Notes: a model not told the origin generated them from the letters alone. Positions 23,836 through 36,024 are shown, counted from the stretch's first letter. The stretch is 64,000 bases of DNA from Ceriagrion tenellum (GCA_963169105.1 OY720644.1:3989001-4053000), one strand, 5' to 3'. Made by a program: numbers and translations.

Positions 23836-24829
23836 AGCGTTCACTTCATATTGTGGACGGAATCTATTACACATTACCTGAGACTTTTTAAAGGTTTCAC
23901 ATGATCATTGAACATGTGGTCGAGAGGAAGCGGCGTTTTACTCATTTCGTAGCGCTTAGCTGCCATATTATATCAATCTAGGAATCTATGGCGGTAAGAA
24001 ACGAAAACAATAATTGGGAGATTTTCAGCCATGGTTGATTGGACAGCCAGGATACTACTAACAACCACAAGGAGGTATGGGAGGCACTGCTTTCAGAAAT
24101 TGAAGATCGCTCAGCAACTGTTGAAATACTGTTATTCGCTTGAAATTGAACAGCTGCAATTCGCTCAACAGCTTTCAGACCCATTTGGGAGCGAGTAGCA
24201 AACTAGCGCCACATCAATAATAAAATGAAGTAGTTCAGTGAGTATGATATCGAAGATGCTCGTTGCCAGGAGGTTCAGCATCGCACGACACTGAGAGGCT
24301 ATTATACCCGCGAGAATCTTCGATCTTACGCTGGACCAAGTATTGAGAGATATGGGCTTGGATTTAACTCTCCCTTACACCATGTTACTGACAACACGCC
24401 AGAGTTGGCCCTCCCGGCGAAGAGGGCGTGATCATCGCCCCCCGCCGACAACACCCCACTCTCTAGGAAGCTGGTCGGTTAATTAATTTTCATCGCTCGA
24501 TATCGCCAAATCTTCGCCCCGCATATCCGATATGCCGCTGTGTCTCTTTCTCTCCTTCCGTCGTTGCTGTTTACCCTTCCCTCGCCATTCGCCTCCTCCT
24601 TCCACGGCGCGCGTTCAAATCCTTGGAGAACACCAGAGACCCGAATTTCGGGTCGCGTCAGTGCTGCGGGCTGTTATCGATCGTGATCTCTCCGCCGGGC
24701 GTGCGGGAAAGGAATATTGGGAAATCTTCCGCGCTGTGCAGTTCCGATGGAATTTAATTCTACTCACGCGAAATAATGTGCGAAATTCACAAACATGAAA
24801 TCATTCCCCTAGACTGGGATCCAGGTTCC
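23836..24829. other. No recognisable gene
   Basis: Frames up to 88 codons (24532-24798) without known motifs. Locally GC-richer around 24400-24720. No repeat was identified. Confidence 0.35.
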
Positions 24830-25310
24830 ATGAATCCAGCCCTCATTGTTCCCTTCGATAAAAATCCGGGGAAAAGTCCGATCTGCTGTCTCTGATGAAA
24901 AGTTTAACTCTAAGTGCCATGATTCGCACCGCTTTCGAATTGCCTCGTGGTTCTTTGTCAGTATGTGTCTAGCGCGGTGATTGCAAATTTTCCCGTGCAC
25001 TACTACATCGTGCGCAAGTAATCGAAACCTAATGTCAACTCCTCCTCTGATATCGCCAAGAAGCAGTAGAAGAAGAATTTATAGCTCTAGGGCACATGTC
25101 GTCTCAGAATAAAAACAATTTTATGTACGAAACGAAATGATGGAAATTAACGAACCCACACGCTGGGAAACGATGAACCAAAAGATAAAACAATATCATA
25201 TGTTTCTTTGAAATGTGTAAAAAGAAACAAAAGGGGACCAATCAAACTTCCCTGTGGGACTACTGATGTGACTTACACTTCATTAGAAGCAATTCCACAG
25301 AGGACAAGTC
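24830..25310 (-). mobile_element. Old LINE reverse transcriptase fragment
   Basis: On the minus strand, VTSVVPQGSLIGPLLFLF (motif B) reads from about 25290 to 25225. A gap follows, then DIRFRLLAHDVVVHGKI near 25065-24990 (motif C, where the catalytic pair is AHD instead of ADD), then AIRKRCESWHLELNFS near 24940-24890. The order fits a CR1/Jockey-type RT, but the sequence is more decayed than families 1-3 and probably represents a different family. No ends were found. Confidence 0.7.
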
Positions 25311-25838
25311 AGCCGTCAAGAGCGGAGTTATCGGGTCCCTCGATTTCCGACCAAGAGCTTTATCCTGTTAAGCTACCGAGGCATCCCCTTCCGTGATATC
25401 CCTGAAGAGGCGACAGCCTAAAGCGGGGTTCACACCGTTGTTTTTGTTATTCTGTATTGTTTGGTGTGTAAATAAACATATTTTGACTTGACTTGACATC
25501 TGTCGGCACTCGGACCTGATCTGAAAATGTGGCCAGCATAGTCCACGAAACGTCATCTGAATAAAACTTGACGCAGCTAACCCGAAAACAATGGAGAGAA
25601 CTGCAATCCAGCGCTGCGAAAGCCTCAAACAGAAATATACTACTTTTGAGCTGAGTTAAGTGTCTCATTTGCATGTGTTTGATATGCTAAAATGTTTTAA
25701 TCGCAAGTATTGATGTATAATTAAGGTGTTCCCTGCTTGAAGGAGGTAAGTTGGGCTCCATCATTGGTATTAAATTGTGGTTAGCGACGCCGTCAGAAAG
25801 GGGTAAGAAGAAAGTTGAGGAGGAGGTTAAGTTACAAT
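25311..25838. other. Possible LINE 3' end with TTGAC tail; otherwise unassigned
   Basis: Near 25440-25497 the plus strand reads TGTGTAAATAAACATATTTT and then three TTGAC/TTGACT units. An AATAAA-like signal followed by a simple repeat is typical of a LINE or SINE 3' terminus. No coding part could be joined to it. Confidence 0.35.
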
Positions 25839-26405
25839 TAGGGATGGTCAGATCCTTGTTTTTTTTTCGGATCCAAATCCGGATCCAAATCCTTCATTTC
25901 GGATCCCGGATCTCAGTTCTTATTTTCGGATCCTTGGATGTATTCAAGGGTATATACAATTCACAAATGATAATAGAATTTAAGCCTTGGAGACTTCATT
26001 GAAAATAAAAAAAAAACATCAAGTTTAAAAATGTAAAACTTAAATATTAAAATAAAGACAATGTCGATGCCAAAATAATACTAATCCTTGATTGTTGTCA
26101 CGTTTATGCAATGACTGTTGTCATACAACATCTTAAGATTTGATTCTTGAGAATAATGAGATGGATAATAAAGGGTGAATTTGATTTACATTCAGCAAAA
26201 GCCGGTTGTCGAATGAAGTACATCAACAGCATTCTATTTGTTCGGCAGAAAGCCGCCGATAGCCGACGACAGCCGGCACTTCAATCGCTTAAAACTCTCT
26301 GATGCATATCTGATTTACTGTAGTATTTGGATCCGATATCAGTATCTCATCCCATGTAAAGATCTGCAGATCTTGGGATCCGCAGATCCGATCCGACCAT
26401 CCCTA
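25839..26405. mobile_element. hAT-type MITE with 8-bp target duplication
   Basis: Starts TAGGGATGGTCAGATCC and ends GGATCCGATCCGACCATCCCTA within the outer 50 bases, giving inverted ends TAGGGATGGTC. The flanks are an exact 8-bp direct repeat, GTTACAAT (25831-25838 and 26406-26413). An 8-bp duplication with TAGGG-type ends is the hAT signature. Both subterminal regions are crowded with GGATCC/GGATCT motifs, probable transposase-binding repeats. There is no transposase frame, so it is non-autonomous. Confidence 0.85.
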
Positions 26406-26413
26406 GTTACAAT

Positions 26414-26911
26414 ACGCATACGACCTCCACTTGCGACATCTCCACGGTTCACGTCGGCAAGAATTGCCCCGTTTCGAACACACCCTCACATTCCACCACA
26501 CGAAAACCTAATCGCTCCCTTAAATGCTCTCGACGCTGAACTCGTTGGTGAACTGGCAAGGCGAACGAGGGCCCGAGAAAAGATGGGGGTCCGAAACTGC
26601 GCGCTTTATGATGACGGGGGGGGGGGGAGGTTGAATAGGGGGGTGAAGTGGGATATTGGCGAGGGGAATTGCATTCTCGCCCAGCAAGGGGTTTGTCGAA
26701 AGGCGACGCATGAAGGGAGGGTGGAAAAGGGGGAGGGATGCAGAGGGGGACTCGAGGAGGACTGTTTGAAGTAGACAGAGGGGAGGGTTGGAGAGGGGGG
26801 AGGGAGGGTTGGACATCGGTAGGAGGGGTCGACCGCCTCGAGTTTAAAGGTCTCATCGCACGATACTCAACCCAGAGCTCGGTTCTCATGATGCTCAGCA
26901 CTGTTGCGGGC
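26414..26911. other. Purine-rich, GC-richer tract
   Basis: From about 26600 to 26830 the plus strand is strongly G/purine-rich, opening long antiparallel frames (178 and 162 codons) by composition alone. I see no protein motif in either. Confidence 0.45.
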
Positions 26912-27058
26912 TTAAGGTAGTCCGAACGAAATATCATTTTACCTAGAAATCAAGGAATTTGATCTCATTTTAAAGAAAAATATATCACCCTTCCATTGAC
27001 ATTAAAAATTCAACCCCTTACCGCATTACTTTAGGAGATATTTGCCAAAAAATAAACC
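26912..27058. mobile_element. TTAA-flanked MITE, copy 2 (truncated)
   Basis: Starts TTAAGGTAGTCCGAACGAAA, then ATCATTTTACCTAGAAATCA and the AAAAATATATCACCCTTCCA and GATATTTGCCAAAAAATA blocks shared with copies at 35486 and 48951. It is cut near 27058, just before LINE family 3 sequence begins. Confidence 0.75.
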
Positions 27059-27077
27059 TCTGCATCAACCAATGCTT

Positions 27078-27858
27078 TGGGTGGTAGGTCACCAGCCGTG
27101 TAAAGATGTAAAAGTTTTAGAGGTGAAATGGTGACATATCCTATGAGAGTGTATTTGGAGGAGCTCAGTTTCTTTAGTGGTCGCTCGTTGTGCACCGAAA
27201 GAACGAGTTTTTTTACCGATCTGTTCGGCAGAGTATCTCTCTTATTTTATCGCATCTGTCAGACCTAAGAATGTAGTGAGGCGTCATTATAATATTCTGA
27301 GTGTCGCTCTGAAACACACCAGTTCTTAATATCTCAAGCAGCCTAAGCCTAGCGTGCAGCCTCCGAGTCTCTAGGGGCTCCCACCTTAATCCCTCTAAAA
27401 GTCATGAGACACTATATGTATGCTCGTATCAGTTTTTAACGAAGCGCGCTGCTTTCCTTTGTATTTTATTATTTTTTTGGTTAAATCTATTTGACCAGGG
27501 TCCCAAATGCTCGCGGCGTATTCGAGGTGTGGCCTAAACAGAGCGAAGTAGCATCTCTCTTTGACTTTTTCATTCGAGGACCTTCCTATTATATGCTTCA
27601 CAAAACCTAGTTTCTTTAATGCTGTGCCGCATATGTTTTGTATGCGTGTTCTTCACGATATATCAGAAGTTAAGGTAATTCCAAGATATTTTACTGTATC
27701 TGAAGATTTTATGTTTACTCCACCCACGGTGTAGTTATGGCATATTTGTGATGACTTTCGCAGGAAGTGAACTGTGGTGCATTTACTAATATTTAGTTCT
27801 ACCCCCAACTCCTGGCACCACGAGTGAACGTTGTTAAGGTCAGATGACAGAACCACAA
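27078..27858 (-). mobile_element. LINE family 3 fragment with RT C-terminus
   Basis: Begins inside the family 3 3' UTR (GGGTGGTAGGTCACCAGCC), so the terminal hairpin and tail are missing. Upstream on the minus strand are frames with NEKVKERCYFALFRPHLEY and AASIWDPGQIDL (27395-27601), and SSDLNNVHSWCQELGVELNI with SDTVKYLGITLTSDIS (27653-27856). Both ends are truncated. Lack of the 3' end suggests a later deletion rather than simple 5' truncation. Confidence 0.8.
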
Positions 27859-29477
27859 AGTCCGCGCCTTCGTTTATTTCACGGCTTTCTCGAAAGCATC
27901 GACATGTTCGAAGGAAACCTTAAAAACGATGGCTTCAATCTTTGTGGACTCGGTCCTCTTCACCGAGCACCACCGCCGTTTGCATTCCCGGGTGCACTTT
28001 CTGTAGGTTGCATCCCGTGCATGATGCGAGAATTAAGCGCAGAGCGCAGGGGGGGGTAGCGTGAGAGAGACAGAGAGGGGGAGGGGGGCTGGTTATGAAA
28101 GGCGATGGAGGTAGCGCGGGGGGCAGCACGTACGTACTACGCTACCTCCCCTTCCACCGTCTGCGCGCGGTAGTAAAACACATCCGTATATTACGTAGTA
28201 TTCCGCGGGGGAGGCTGGGGGAGTGACTGCTCCCCGACTGGTGAGCCCTCCTGCCGGCCGGCTCCCACGGCGCCACCGTCGCAACGACCTTTCCCCTCCC
28301 ACTTCTCCTCTTTACCCCTCAAAATCGTTGTCCCCTCACGCGCCAACGGAACGCATAAAGATAACCACGCCATAAAGCCGATGTCCCACGGTGAAAATCT
28401 TTGACGGAAAATTCGAACAAAGTTATTTAAAAATTGATACTTGATTATTTCCACCGAATATTTATCAAACCGTGCGAAGTTCCGGAATATTGTGTCGTCA
28501 GAAAAATATATACCGGCACGTTACTGAGTCCTACATCTGGATCACGAATATCCCGAGGAAGACAACCGGTATAATTTTTGACCATGTTCTCTGCCATTCA
28601 TTTCCACGAGATCACCCGCGATACTAAGACATTTGAAACGGATTTGAGTGACAAGTGACAGATAGCGTTTTCAGAGAAAATAGAATGTTGTTACCGTTTT
28701 CTCAAAAAAGATTTAAGCTAAACATAATTTGAGCGAACTAGATAGAGAAGCTATTACATTAAAGACCATGCAACCAATCACAGAGAAGATAAGTCGAAAG
28801 CTGTCCTCTGCAATGCAACTTGTAAACACTAAGATTTTGCGTCGGTTTCCACATATTATGGAGGTTTACATCAATGTATCCTAATATAATGCAGTTGACC
28901 GCTAAATTCCAGTCGATCAAATGCTTCTTGGCCTCAAGATACATCTTTACCGAGTCAATACTGGTCTCGCAGGTGAAGAAGACATGAAAAAAGCGCTCAG
29001 CAGAGAACTTGATATGTTGAATAATATTACAGCGCGCAAAACAAAAAGGATATCCAAAAACATCCTTTGCATGGTATGAAAGTTTCCATTCTTTTCATCA
29101 CACCGAATATTAGCCGATTTCCGCCCGACCTTCCGATATGATTTTCGAAAAATAGAGGCAGTTTGTGGGGGGTTATGGAAAAGAAGGAAGCTTCGGAAAA
29201 ACTTCGTTGAACAAAATGGGCCAGTGTTGAAATACAGATTGCGTCGCAAATGTAACGGAGTGTGGCTAATGGGTTTTCTCAATGCTTCTTAGTATGACTT
29301 TTTTTCTCATTGCCATTCTATTTGTAAAGTGGTAACCAGAAACATAGGCTGTTGTGAGGGCGTATTCATCGTCCAACAAATCAGTGAAGTTGAAACCCTT
29401 TTTATGAGAATATGTTTCATTACTGACAAGTTCAGTCATCAAAAATGGCTAATTTTCTGAGTCATTAATCAGTCTAA
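27859..29477. other. No recognisable gene; GC-rich 27950-28330
   Basis: A GC-rich stretch with a G-run and many CpG dinucleotides lies at about 28030-28300 and gives Pro/Arg-rich frames on both strands. The rest is AT-rich and unassigned. Confidence 0.4.
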
Positions 29478-29952
29478 GACTAATAGCCGATTGCAGGATC
29501 ATTAAGTTATGGAATCAATAGTCATGAGACCCATGAAGTTATAGGTCCTATAAAAACATCGGGTTGCAGGAATACATCTCCTCTTTACATAACTTGTTTA
29601 CCAATAGTCAACAGCTTCGAATATTCCATCTATTCTTCTACCGACGGATGAAACGAAAGTTTAGCCTATGAATAATTGCTAAGGCACATAAAAATTGGTC
29701 GGTAAGAGTGAAAAAAATGGTCATTTGTCTCAAAAAAACAATACTTTTACAGAGTAATTGAGTTTCCAAGCGTTTCATTGCTCATCCGCCATCTTGGCTA
29801 CTTATGGAACTCATAACTTCATGTCATAAGTTTTGAAAACAAAATAAGCTTATCAAATGTTTCTGCGACACTTATTGAATGGTTGCTATGGATTATGAGT
29901 CTCATAACTTTATAGAAAACGTATGTGTTGTTCCTGCAACTGGCCATTAGTC
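29478..29952. mobile_element. TIR element of about 475 bp
   Basis: The left end, GACTAATAGCCGATTGCAGG, is matched in reverse at the right end, CCTGCAACTGGCCATTAGTC, with a few mismatches over about 24 bp. Internal CATAACTT/AAGTTATG motifs repeat in both orientations. No coding sequence and no convincing target duplication. Confidence 0.5.
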
Positions 29953-31080
29953 ATGCTTCTTGCGATTGCTTAAATTGTAAAACGAAGTTCCTAATGCGGT
30001 TATTTCTTGACCTGAACCAAACTACCACCCATCATTAAAGATGGCTAATTATCGATTAGTAGCGGACATCGATGTCCTTTCGAAGCCAAAATCCAACGGT
30101 TTCCTCTTTGATGCTCGGCGCCTAATTCGACGCAATCCGTGGCTGATGGTTGGTTAGAACGGGGTGGGGGAGGGAGAGGAAGGGATGTCTTTAACCCTTC
30201 CGTGTATCCGAGATTTATTCGGCTTCACGCATGACAGTCGATTTCCACTGAAGTCGCGGGAGTAGCGATTTATCGACGTGCATTGCTAACAATAAGTTGT
30301 GCTGGGAATTGTGATGCCAACACTACTTCCTGCATTTCCCCCAAAATTATCGAAGGGAGAAAAAATATGCATATTGAGAAAACGGTCAGAATTCAGGAGT
30401 CAATAACTATATGAATAGCATTCTTCGAATTCCACAGGCATTGGTGGAGTTCAAACACAATTGTTATTGGCGAACTTTCATCAAGGAATGTTCAATGTCG
30501 ACCGTATTCTTCCTTCGATACAATGCTTCGCAACGTAAACATATCCACCATTAATATATTTATTTTGGTGAATTCTTTAAGAGCAAAGCATAGGTTATTC
30601 AACGCTTTTGTTGATTTTACATTGCTTTTGCATTCGAAATGACGACATACGAATGGCGAATCAACGGTATTGAACGGGGGGGTAAGGGGAGGGAAGTAAT
30701 CAACGGGGGGGTAAGGGGGGATTTCCCCGGCTCGTAAAATTTTTTCCTTGGCTGACGACAGCAATATTTTTCCCTGCCAGGGAAACATTTTTTCCCCCCT
30801 CTCTTGCTCCTAGCAACTCTCGCTGCCAACCTCACTGCTTTTGCATTACCGAGGTAAACAAATACAACGGCAGGCTCTCGCGAAATTCCTTTCCGTGACT
30901 CACCCTGCGGTGGGTATCGCTTCCTAATGGCGTTGGCCACAATGCCGACCATTCTTCCCCCTTTCCCCGCCTTTCTCTTCCTCTCCGCAGAACCGAGTGA
31001 AGGAAGAGATTTGCCTTCCCCTCCAAGTGTCCTCCCCCCAAGCGCACCCTCCCCTCCACTCGCCACTGTTCTGTGTAGGC
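29953..31080. other. No recognisable gene
   Basis: Contains two near-identical CAACGGGGGGGTAAGGGG-like phrases at 30660-30720 and purine/pyrimidine-skewed sequence at 30780-31070, which opens long frames (149 and 104 codons) without motifs. Confidence 0.4.
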
Positions 31081-31397
31081 TTGTGCGATGAGTCGAATCA
31101 TCGAATTCATCGACGACGATTCGACGATGACGACGACGCGGTTCAAATCAACGACGTTGATATGAACCGATGAGTCGATGAATTGACCGACGTCGATGAG
31201 TTGGTAAAGAAACTGACGTCAATGAGTCGATGAATTCACCGATGTAGATGAGTCAATGAATCCATCCCCATTATATGATAATTATTTGTGTTGCGTCGCC
31301 CGACCGTGCCTATCCCTACATTTCCGTCGGCGATGAATGAATTCATCGATATATCGAGGTCAGTGAGTTCGCCGACGGCGATGAATTTGATGAAACA
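31081..31397. repeat. TCGATGA-rich imperfect repeat
   Basis: Phrases such as GATGAGTCGATGAATT, GACGTCGATGAG and GATGAATTCACCGATG recur about ten times with no fixed period. Similar motif-crowded ends occur in hAT-type MITEs, such as the one at 25839, but I could not define termini here. Confidence 0.45.
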
Positions 31398-32508
31398 AAA
31401 ACTTTCGATAAGGTACCTCACATTAAGTTACTCTAAAAACTAAAAGCATATGGAATAGATAAAAACATTAGTAGTTGGATTAATCAGTTCTTACATGGGC
31501 GCGAACAAAGGGTTGTCATAGACGGTATCATGTCAAACACAGCGTTACATCGGTGTTCCTCGGGGATTTGTCATTGGTCCACTTTTATTTCTCGTGTACA
31601 TAAACTTACAGAATTAATAGTACGGAAATTATTCACACCGAGTCCGTTAAGTACTTAGGGGTCACAATTACTCAGGACATATCTTGGGGAAAACATATTC
31701 AGGAAATATGCGGTCAAGCATACAGGATTTATCAAGAGAGTACTCGGAAAATGTGATGAGAAAGTGAAAGAATATTGTTATATTTCAATCGTTAGGCCTC
31801 ATCTGGAATATCCTGTTAGTGTATGGGATCCATACGAAGCGGGGTTGATATCACAGTTAGATCGCGTGCAGCGAAGAGGAGCTAGGTTTGTGAAACGATG
31901 CTACGATAAGTTGGCTAGTGTGTCTGGACTGTAAGAAGAATTAGGATGGGAATCGCTCTCACAGCGTAGATTAAATTACATGCTTAACCACCAAACTAAA
32001 TTTCAAGAAAATCATTTCTCTGCCGACGTGAAAAACATACTATTAACCCCCTCGTACTACGGCAGATTAGATCGCGCCAATAAAATTAGAGAGATAGATT
32101 GTAGAACCGATAGGTATAAAATGTCATTTTTTCCGCGTACCATTCGGGACCATAACAGCTGTGATCGTCGTCATGAATAGTTCGAATTGTGACAATAGGC
32201 AGACAGTAAATATTTCTCATTATATTCTCCACTTTCTTATTTATGCATGATGTAAATATTGATGTTCTTATTTATGCGTGATATTTTGACTATGCAGTAG
32301 TAGTCTTTGTATCCCTTGTATGTTGGAACGATTGACGATAGAATGTTTCTTGGTTATTAGATTTTAAATTGGCGCTTTGCATGTGTGGTACGCGGGTTTC
32401 AATGTAATTTCGGTGTTCTACCGTATCATTCATGCATGCCTGGTGTGGAAGCACCCCCTACCACACACCCTTTGGGTGGCTTGCAGGGTATTACGTAGAT
32501 GTAGATGT
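31398..32508 (+). mobile_element. LINE family 1, internally deleted copy
   Basis: Plus-strand copy starting in the FDKVPH segment. It retains SWINQFLHGREQRVVIDG (about 31475-31530) and a damaged PQGS block. It then skips motif C through a deletion near 31612, which joins YIN directly to a segment matching INSTEIIHTESVKYLG. The C-terminus is readable at 31980-32180 (FQENHFSADVKNILLTPS to RTIRDHN), followed by the 3' UTR, hairpin and TGTAGATG tail ending at 32508. It lies immediately beside the hAT relic that follows. Confidence 0.85.
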
Positions 32509-34440
32509 AAAGCATCTGTTGAAATAATTTCTTCCTTCTGCAGTGATAAGCAAAAACTTGGTGCCTTAAAAGACAGCAAATTGCATATGGAAACAGCATT
32601 CATTAAAGGCATGAAAGCTAAAAACAATATAAAACTGAACGACAAAATCAGCGGCCATGGGAGAGGCAAGTTTCACCTAAAATGTGCAGAAATATTGGAA
32701 GAAAGAAAAAATGTAAAACTGCCAATAGCATTGGCAACAGAATTTCGAATATGGGAAGATAAAAATGAAGAGAAAATTGAGTTTACTGCTCGTAACTTCC
32801 GAACAGCTTACCTAACTAGTAAAAGAGGTGAGACATTTAAATTTTACACCGATTTATGTAAATTGCAGTACTTAAATGGTACTGATATTGGACAAATGCT
32901 TCATTCAGACCACAGTTGTGCTAACATGATTTATTTTATAAGCAACAAAATGTCAAAGGCATTAGCACAACATTTAATGGAATCAGGCTGTGTATTAAGT
33001 ATGCTTATCGATGAAAGCACCACTATTTCGAATAAATCAAGTTTGATTTTGTACGTTCGATGTATGTTTCATGGTGAACCATGTAACTATTTTTTTGATG
33101 TTATAGAATTAACATCTGACTGGCGAGGCTATTGCTGAAAGCATTCCCATTTGTTTTGATAAACATGGCGTTACAGATGAAATTTTATGCAAACAGTTGA
33201 TTGGATTTGCATCAGATGGTGCAGCCAATTTACAAGGATTATATCGAGGAGGGGTTACATTCTTGACGAGTAGGTATAACCAAGACCTGATTGTTATTCA
33301 CTGTTTAAACCACAAGCTTGAACTAGCTGTGCATGATGTTATTAATTCAATGTCAGTTCCACTTCATTTTAAATCATTCATAGACTCTTTATATGGAATT
33401 TTCTCAACCAGTCCAAAAAAACAAAGAGAGTTAGAAGAAGCTGCTGCTACTTTGGGATGTGAATTCAGAAAAATTGGAAAAATGTTTGGCATTCGGTGGG
33501 TGGCATCATCTTGAAGCACAGTAAAAGCTGTACTGACAAGCTACCCATCACTAGTGCAATTTCTAAAAAATAATATATGTGATGGGTGCTTAAATCAAAA
33601 AAATAAAGCAAAATATCAAAAGGATTATTAGACAAGTTGACAACATGGTCTTTTGTTGTAGAGTTGGCATTGTTCAGAGACACTTTAGAAATTCTAAAAC
33701 AATTATCACTGTATTTTCAATCACAGAATTCAGATGAAATCTCTGCTTCATCTGAGATAATTGTGTGCATCAATTCCTTACAGGCTATGAAGGAGGCTGA
33801 AGGGATTTATCTTAACGTAGCAAATGCGGAATATTTAAAAACCGGGAAGTATCAAGGTCAAGATATAAAAGAACCATCAAATAAAAACAAGGAGACTTTC
33901 GACAGCTTTAGACGACAGTTCTTACAAGGATTAGTCGATAATTTGAGTGCAAGGTTTTCCAGTGCTAATCACTTCTTTAAAGACTGTGAAGTATTAAACC
34001 AAGCATGGTGACCTAAAAGTTGCGGCGAACTTCTTCTGTTTGGTGGTGATAGAATTAAATCACTTTGCGATTCGGTAAACATTTATGACAAAAGTGATGA
34101 AGATTCTATTGTGTCAAAAACCATTCAAGAATTTCGTTTGTTTAAGGAACTAAAAAACCAGGAATTTTTGGGTAATTCAATAAAGGAACTATTTAACAGA
34201 ATTACAGTAGTGCCTGTGTCTTCAGCAGAGTGTGAAAGAGGGTTCAGTACAATGAACAATACACCGACCAAACTAAGGAACAGAATGCATATTGAGACAC
34301 TATCATCTCTAATGTTTATATCCGTAAATGGACCTGCTCTAGAAGATTTTCCAGCAAGACGGTTTGCAGCTGATTGGATAAAGGAGGGTCATAACTCTGC
34401 TACAGACATATCTCATCGACGGGAAACATCAAGGACATAA
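32509..34440 (+). pseudogene. hAT-family transposase, KIAA1586-like, broken
   Basis: Relative of the hAT-derived KIAA1586/ZBED-like proteins. The first part (to 33138) has ARNFRTAYLTSKRG, NGTDIGQMLHSDHSCANMI and VLSMLIDESTTISNKSSL, where the DES motif holds the first catalytic Asp of hAT transposases. After a frameshift near 33120 come LIGFASDGAANLQG (second catalytic Asp region), VIHCLNHKLELAVHDVIN and IGKMFGIRWVASS. A TGA at 33512-33514 interrupts, and another frameshift lies in the A-run near 33610. The 33637-34011 block ends in a TGA where Trp is expected, between NQAW and PKSCGELLLF. The last block has SSAECERGFSTMNN, the hAT dimerisation motif. The N-terminal zinc finger is missing, replaced by a LINE. 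At least two frameshifts and two nonsense codons make it inactive. Confidence 0.88.
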
Positions 34441-35177
34441 TCTCATGCAAGAAAACTATTTGTTTAAGGGGATTTGCCTTCTTCAAAGTGACATCTTTGA
34501 AATTATTTTGATACTTTCCAATTTGGACATTTACTAATAGTACATGTTCTTATGAGTATAAAGTGGAATTTTATTGGAATCTGAGCAACTGAGGAGGAGC
34601 ATTATGTAAAGAAGAAGACTGGTTTTTGTACACATAAAATTTAAATGCCATTTCCCAAAAATCATTATTTTCACGGTTTTACTACACTAATTTTGAATAC
34701 CTTGAGAACTACAAGAATGAAATGAAAAAAAGAAGCTTAACAATGAAATCTTTTCACCTTATCTGGAAACCATGTAGAAAGTTTCTATGCAAGCTAAAGT
34801 CTTTACACGTAAAACTGACTCCTGGAAAAATGTTTTTGTATTTTTTTCAACTTGAAAATTGTAAAACTTAAAAAATAAATAAATTTATAAATCTACTTAC
34901 ATTTCAGTAAGCATTATTTCCATACAAAAAAGTTGAATTACTTCAATTAAAGTGTAACAATGCAAAAGTTTTCAAAATTAATTGAAAAATAAAAAAGTTA
35001 TTCAGCATCTTTGAAAGTATCGCCAAGTACCAAAAAATAAAAAAATAGTAGTCGATCGATTTTTTAACTTTTTTACCATTGTTCATCTAATTAGTTATAT
35101 TGAAAGGTATAAAAAATTTTAAAATTTGAAGTTTTTTTTATAATAAGCAAATAGAACCGTAGGAGGCAAATCCCCTG
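34441..35177. other. Non-coding 3' part of the hAT element with inverted repeats
   Basis: AT-rich and non-coding. AGGGGATTTGCCTT at 34467-34480 is mirrored by AGGCAAATCCCCT at 35164-35176. The outer one, read inward, starts CAGGGGATTTGCC, which fits a hAT 3' terminal inverted repeat. No 8-bp target duplication can be tested because the 5' end of the element is missing. Confidence 0.5.
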
Positions 35178-35485
35178 AAATTGCAGTCTTTCGCGCGACC
35201 TTTCACTATCGTAACAGAGGAAATGGTACTTATTTTTATGTCGACGCGAAGCAGATTGCCTAAATATTTCCCCCCCACAACAAGAAGCTTGATTCGCACT
35301 CTGCGCCGCATATTCGCAGATTTCCTCGGGTGTGCGCTATGGCCAAAGGGAATGCTCAGTAAGCACATCAGTGGCGGCCGTGAGGTGGAAATGGAAACTT
35401 ATATCCTTAACGACAGAACTACGGATACATCGAATCGAACGAAACTGTGCTCAGATGAAAGGCCGGCGTGGCGCAAGTCAAATGC
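35178..35485. other. No recognisable gene
   Basis: About 300 bp of unassigned, moderately GC-rich sequence with a 102-codon frame of no known relation, lying between the hAT 3' end and a MITE. Confidence 0.35.
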
Positions 35486-36024
35486 TTAAGGTGGTTTGAG
35501 CTAAATATCATTTTACTTAGAAATCAATGAATTTGGTCTCATGTTAAAGAAAAATATATCACCCTTACCACATTACTTTCCGAGATATTTGCCAAAAAAT
35601 ACCAGCCCTTCTATACGGGAAAAGGTACGTTTATGCACTCCAGAGAGACTTTATTTACAAAATGAGGTCTTTTTAACACTCAGATGTCGTTAAAAAAAAG
35701 AAGTGAGTAGTTTGTGTGTTTTCTGAACTATTTTTGAAAATTAATCATATTGTCACCGCAGTGAATTCTTCGGGATCAAAATAAACCTTCCGTTTTGATA
35801 GATTTTCAAACGTACCGCGTGAAAAAAACGAGTCAAGTTAAAGACTTATTTCGATATTTTCATTTAATTATTTACAATTTCTGTCATGTAAAACTATATT
35901 ATTACACCATTAATAATGCAATATTTAATTCGCGTGTCTCACAGTTGGTGAAATTAAAACGTATATGTATAGCGAATTTGGACTCTATTATGATTAGGGA
36001 ACTATCTCGCTTGGACTACCTTAA
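35486..36024. mobile_element. TTAA-flanked MITE, copy 3 (both ends intact)
   Basis: Starts TTAAGGTGGTTTGAG and ends CTTGGACTACCTTAA. Inside are AAAAATATATCACCCTT, GATATTTGCCAAAAAATA, GCACTCCAGAGAGACTTTAT, a CACCGCAGTGAATT block and TTAATAATGCAATATTTAAT. TTAA borders both ends, consistent with a TTAA target duplication, although the ends are themselves inverted repeats. No reading frame suggests a transposase. Confidence 0.82.

Noticed and set aside
26238..26937. Overlapping long frames of 178 and 162 codons on opposite strands
   Set aside because: They lie in a purine-rich tract that is open on both strands by composition. The products are low-complexity and have no recognisable domain.
30617..31146. 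Frames of 149 and 104 codons on the minus strand
   Set aside because: Same cause: skewed purine/pyrimidine composition, overlapping frames, no motif.
32377..33138. 253-codon host gene
   Set aside because: Its first part is LINE 3' UTR and its second part is hAT transposase. The fused frame is accidental and ends at a frameshift.
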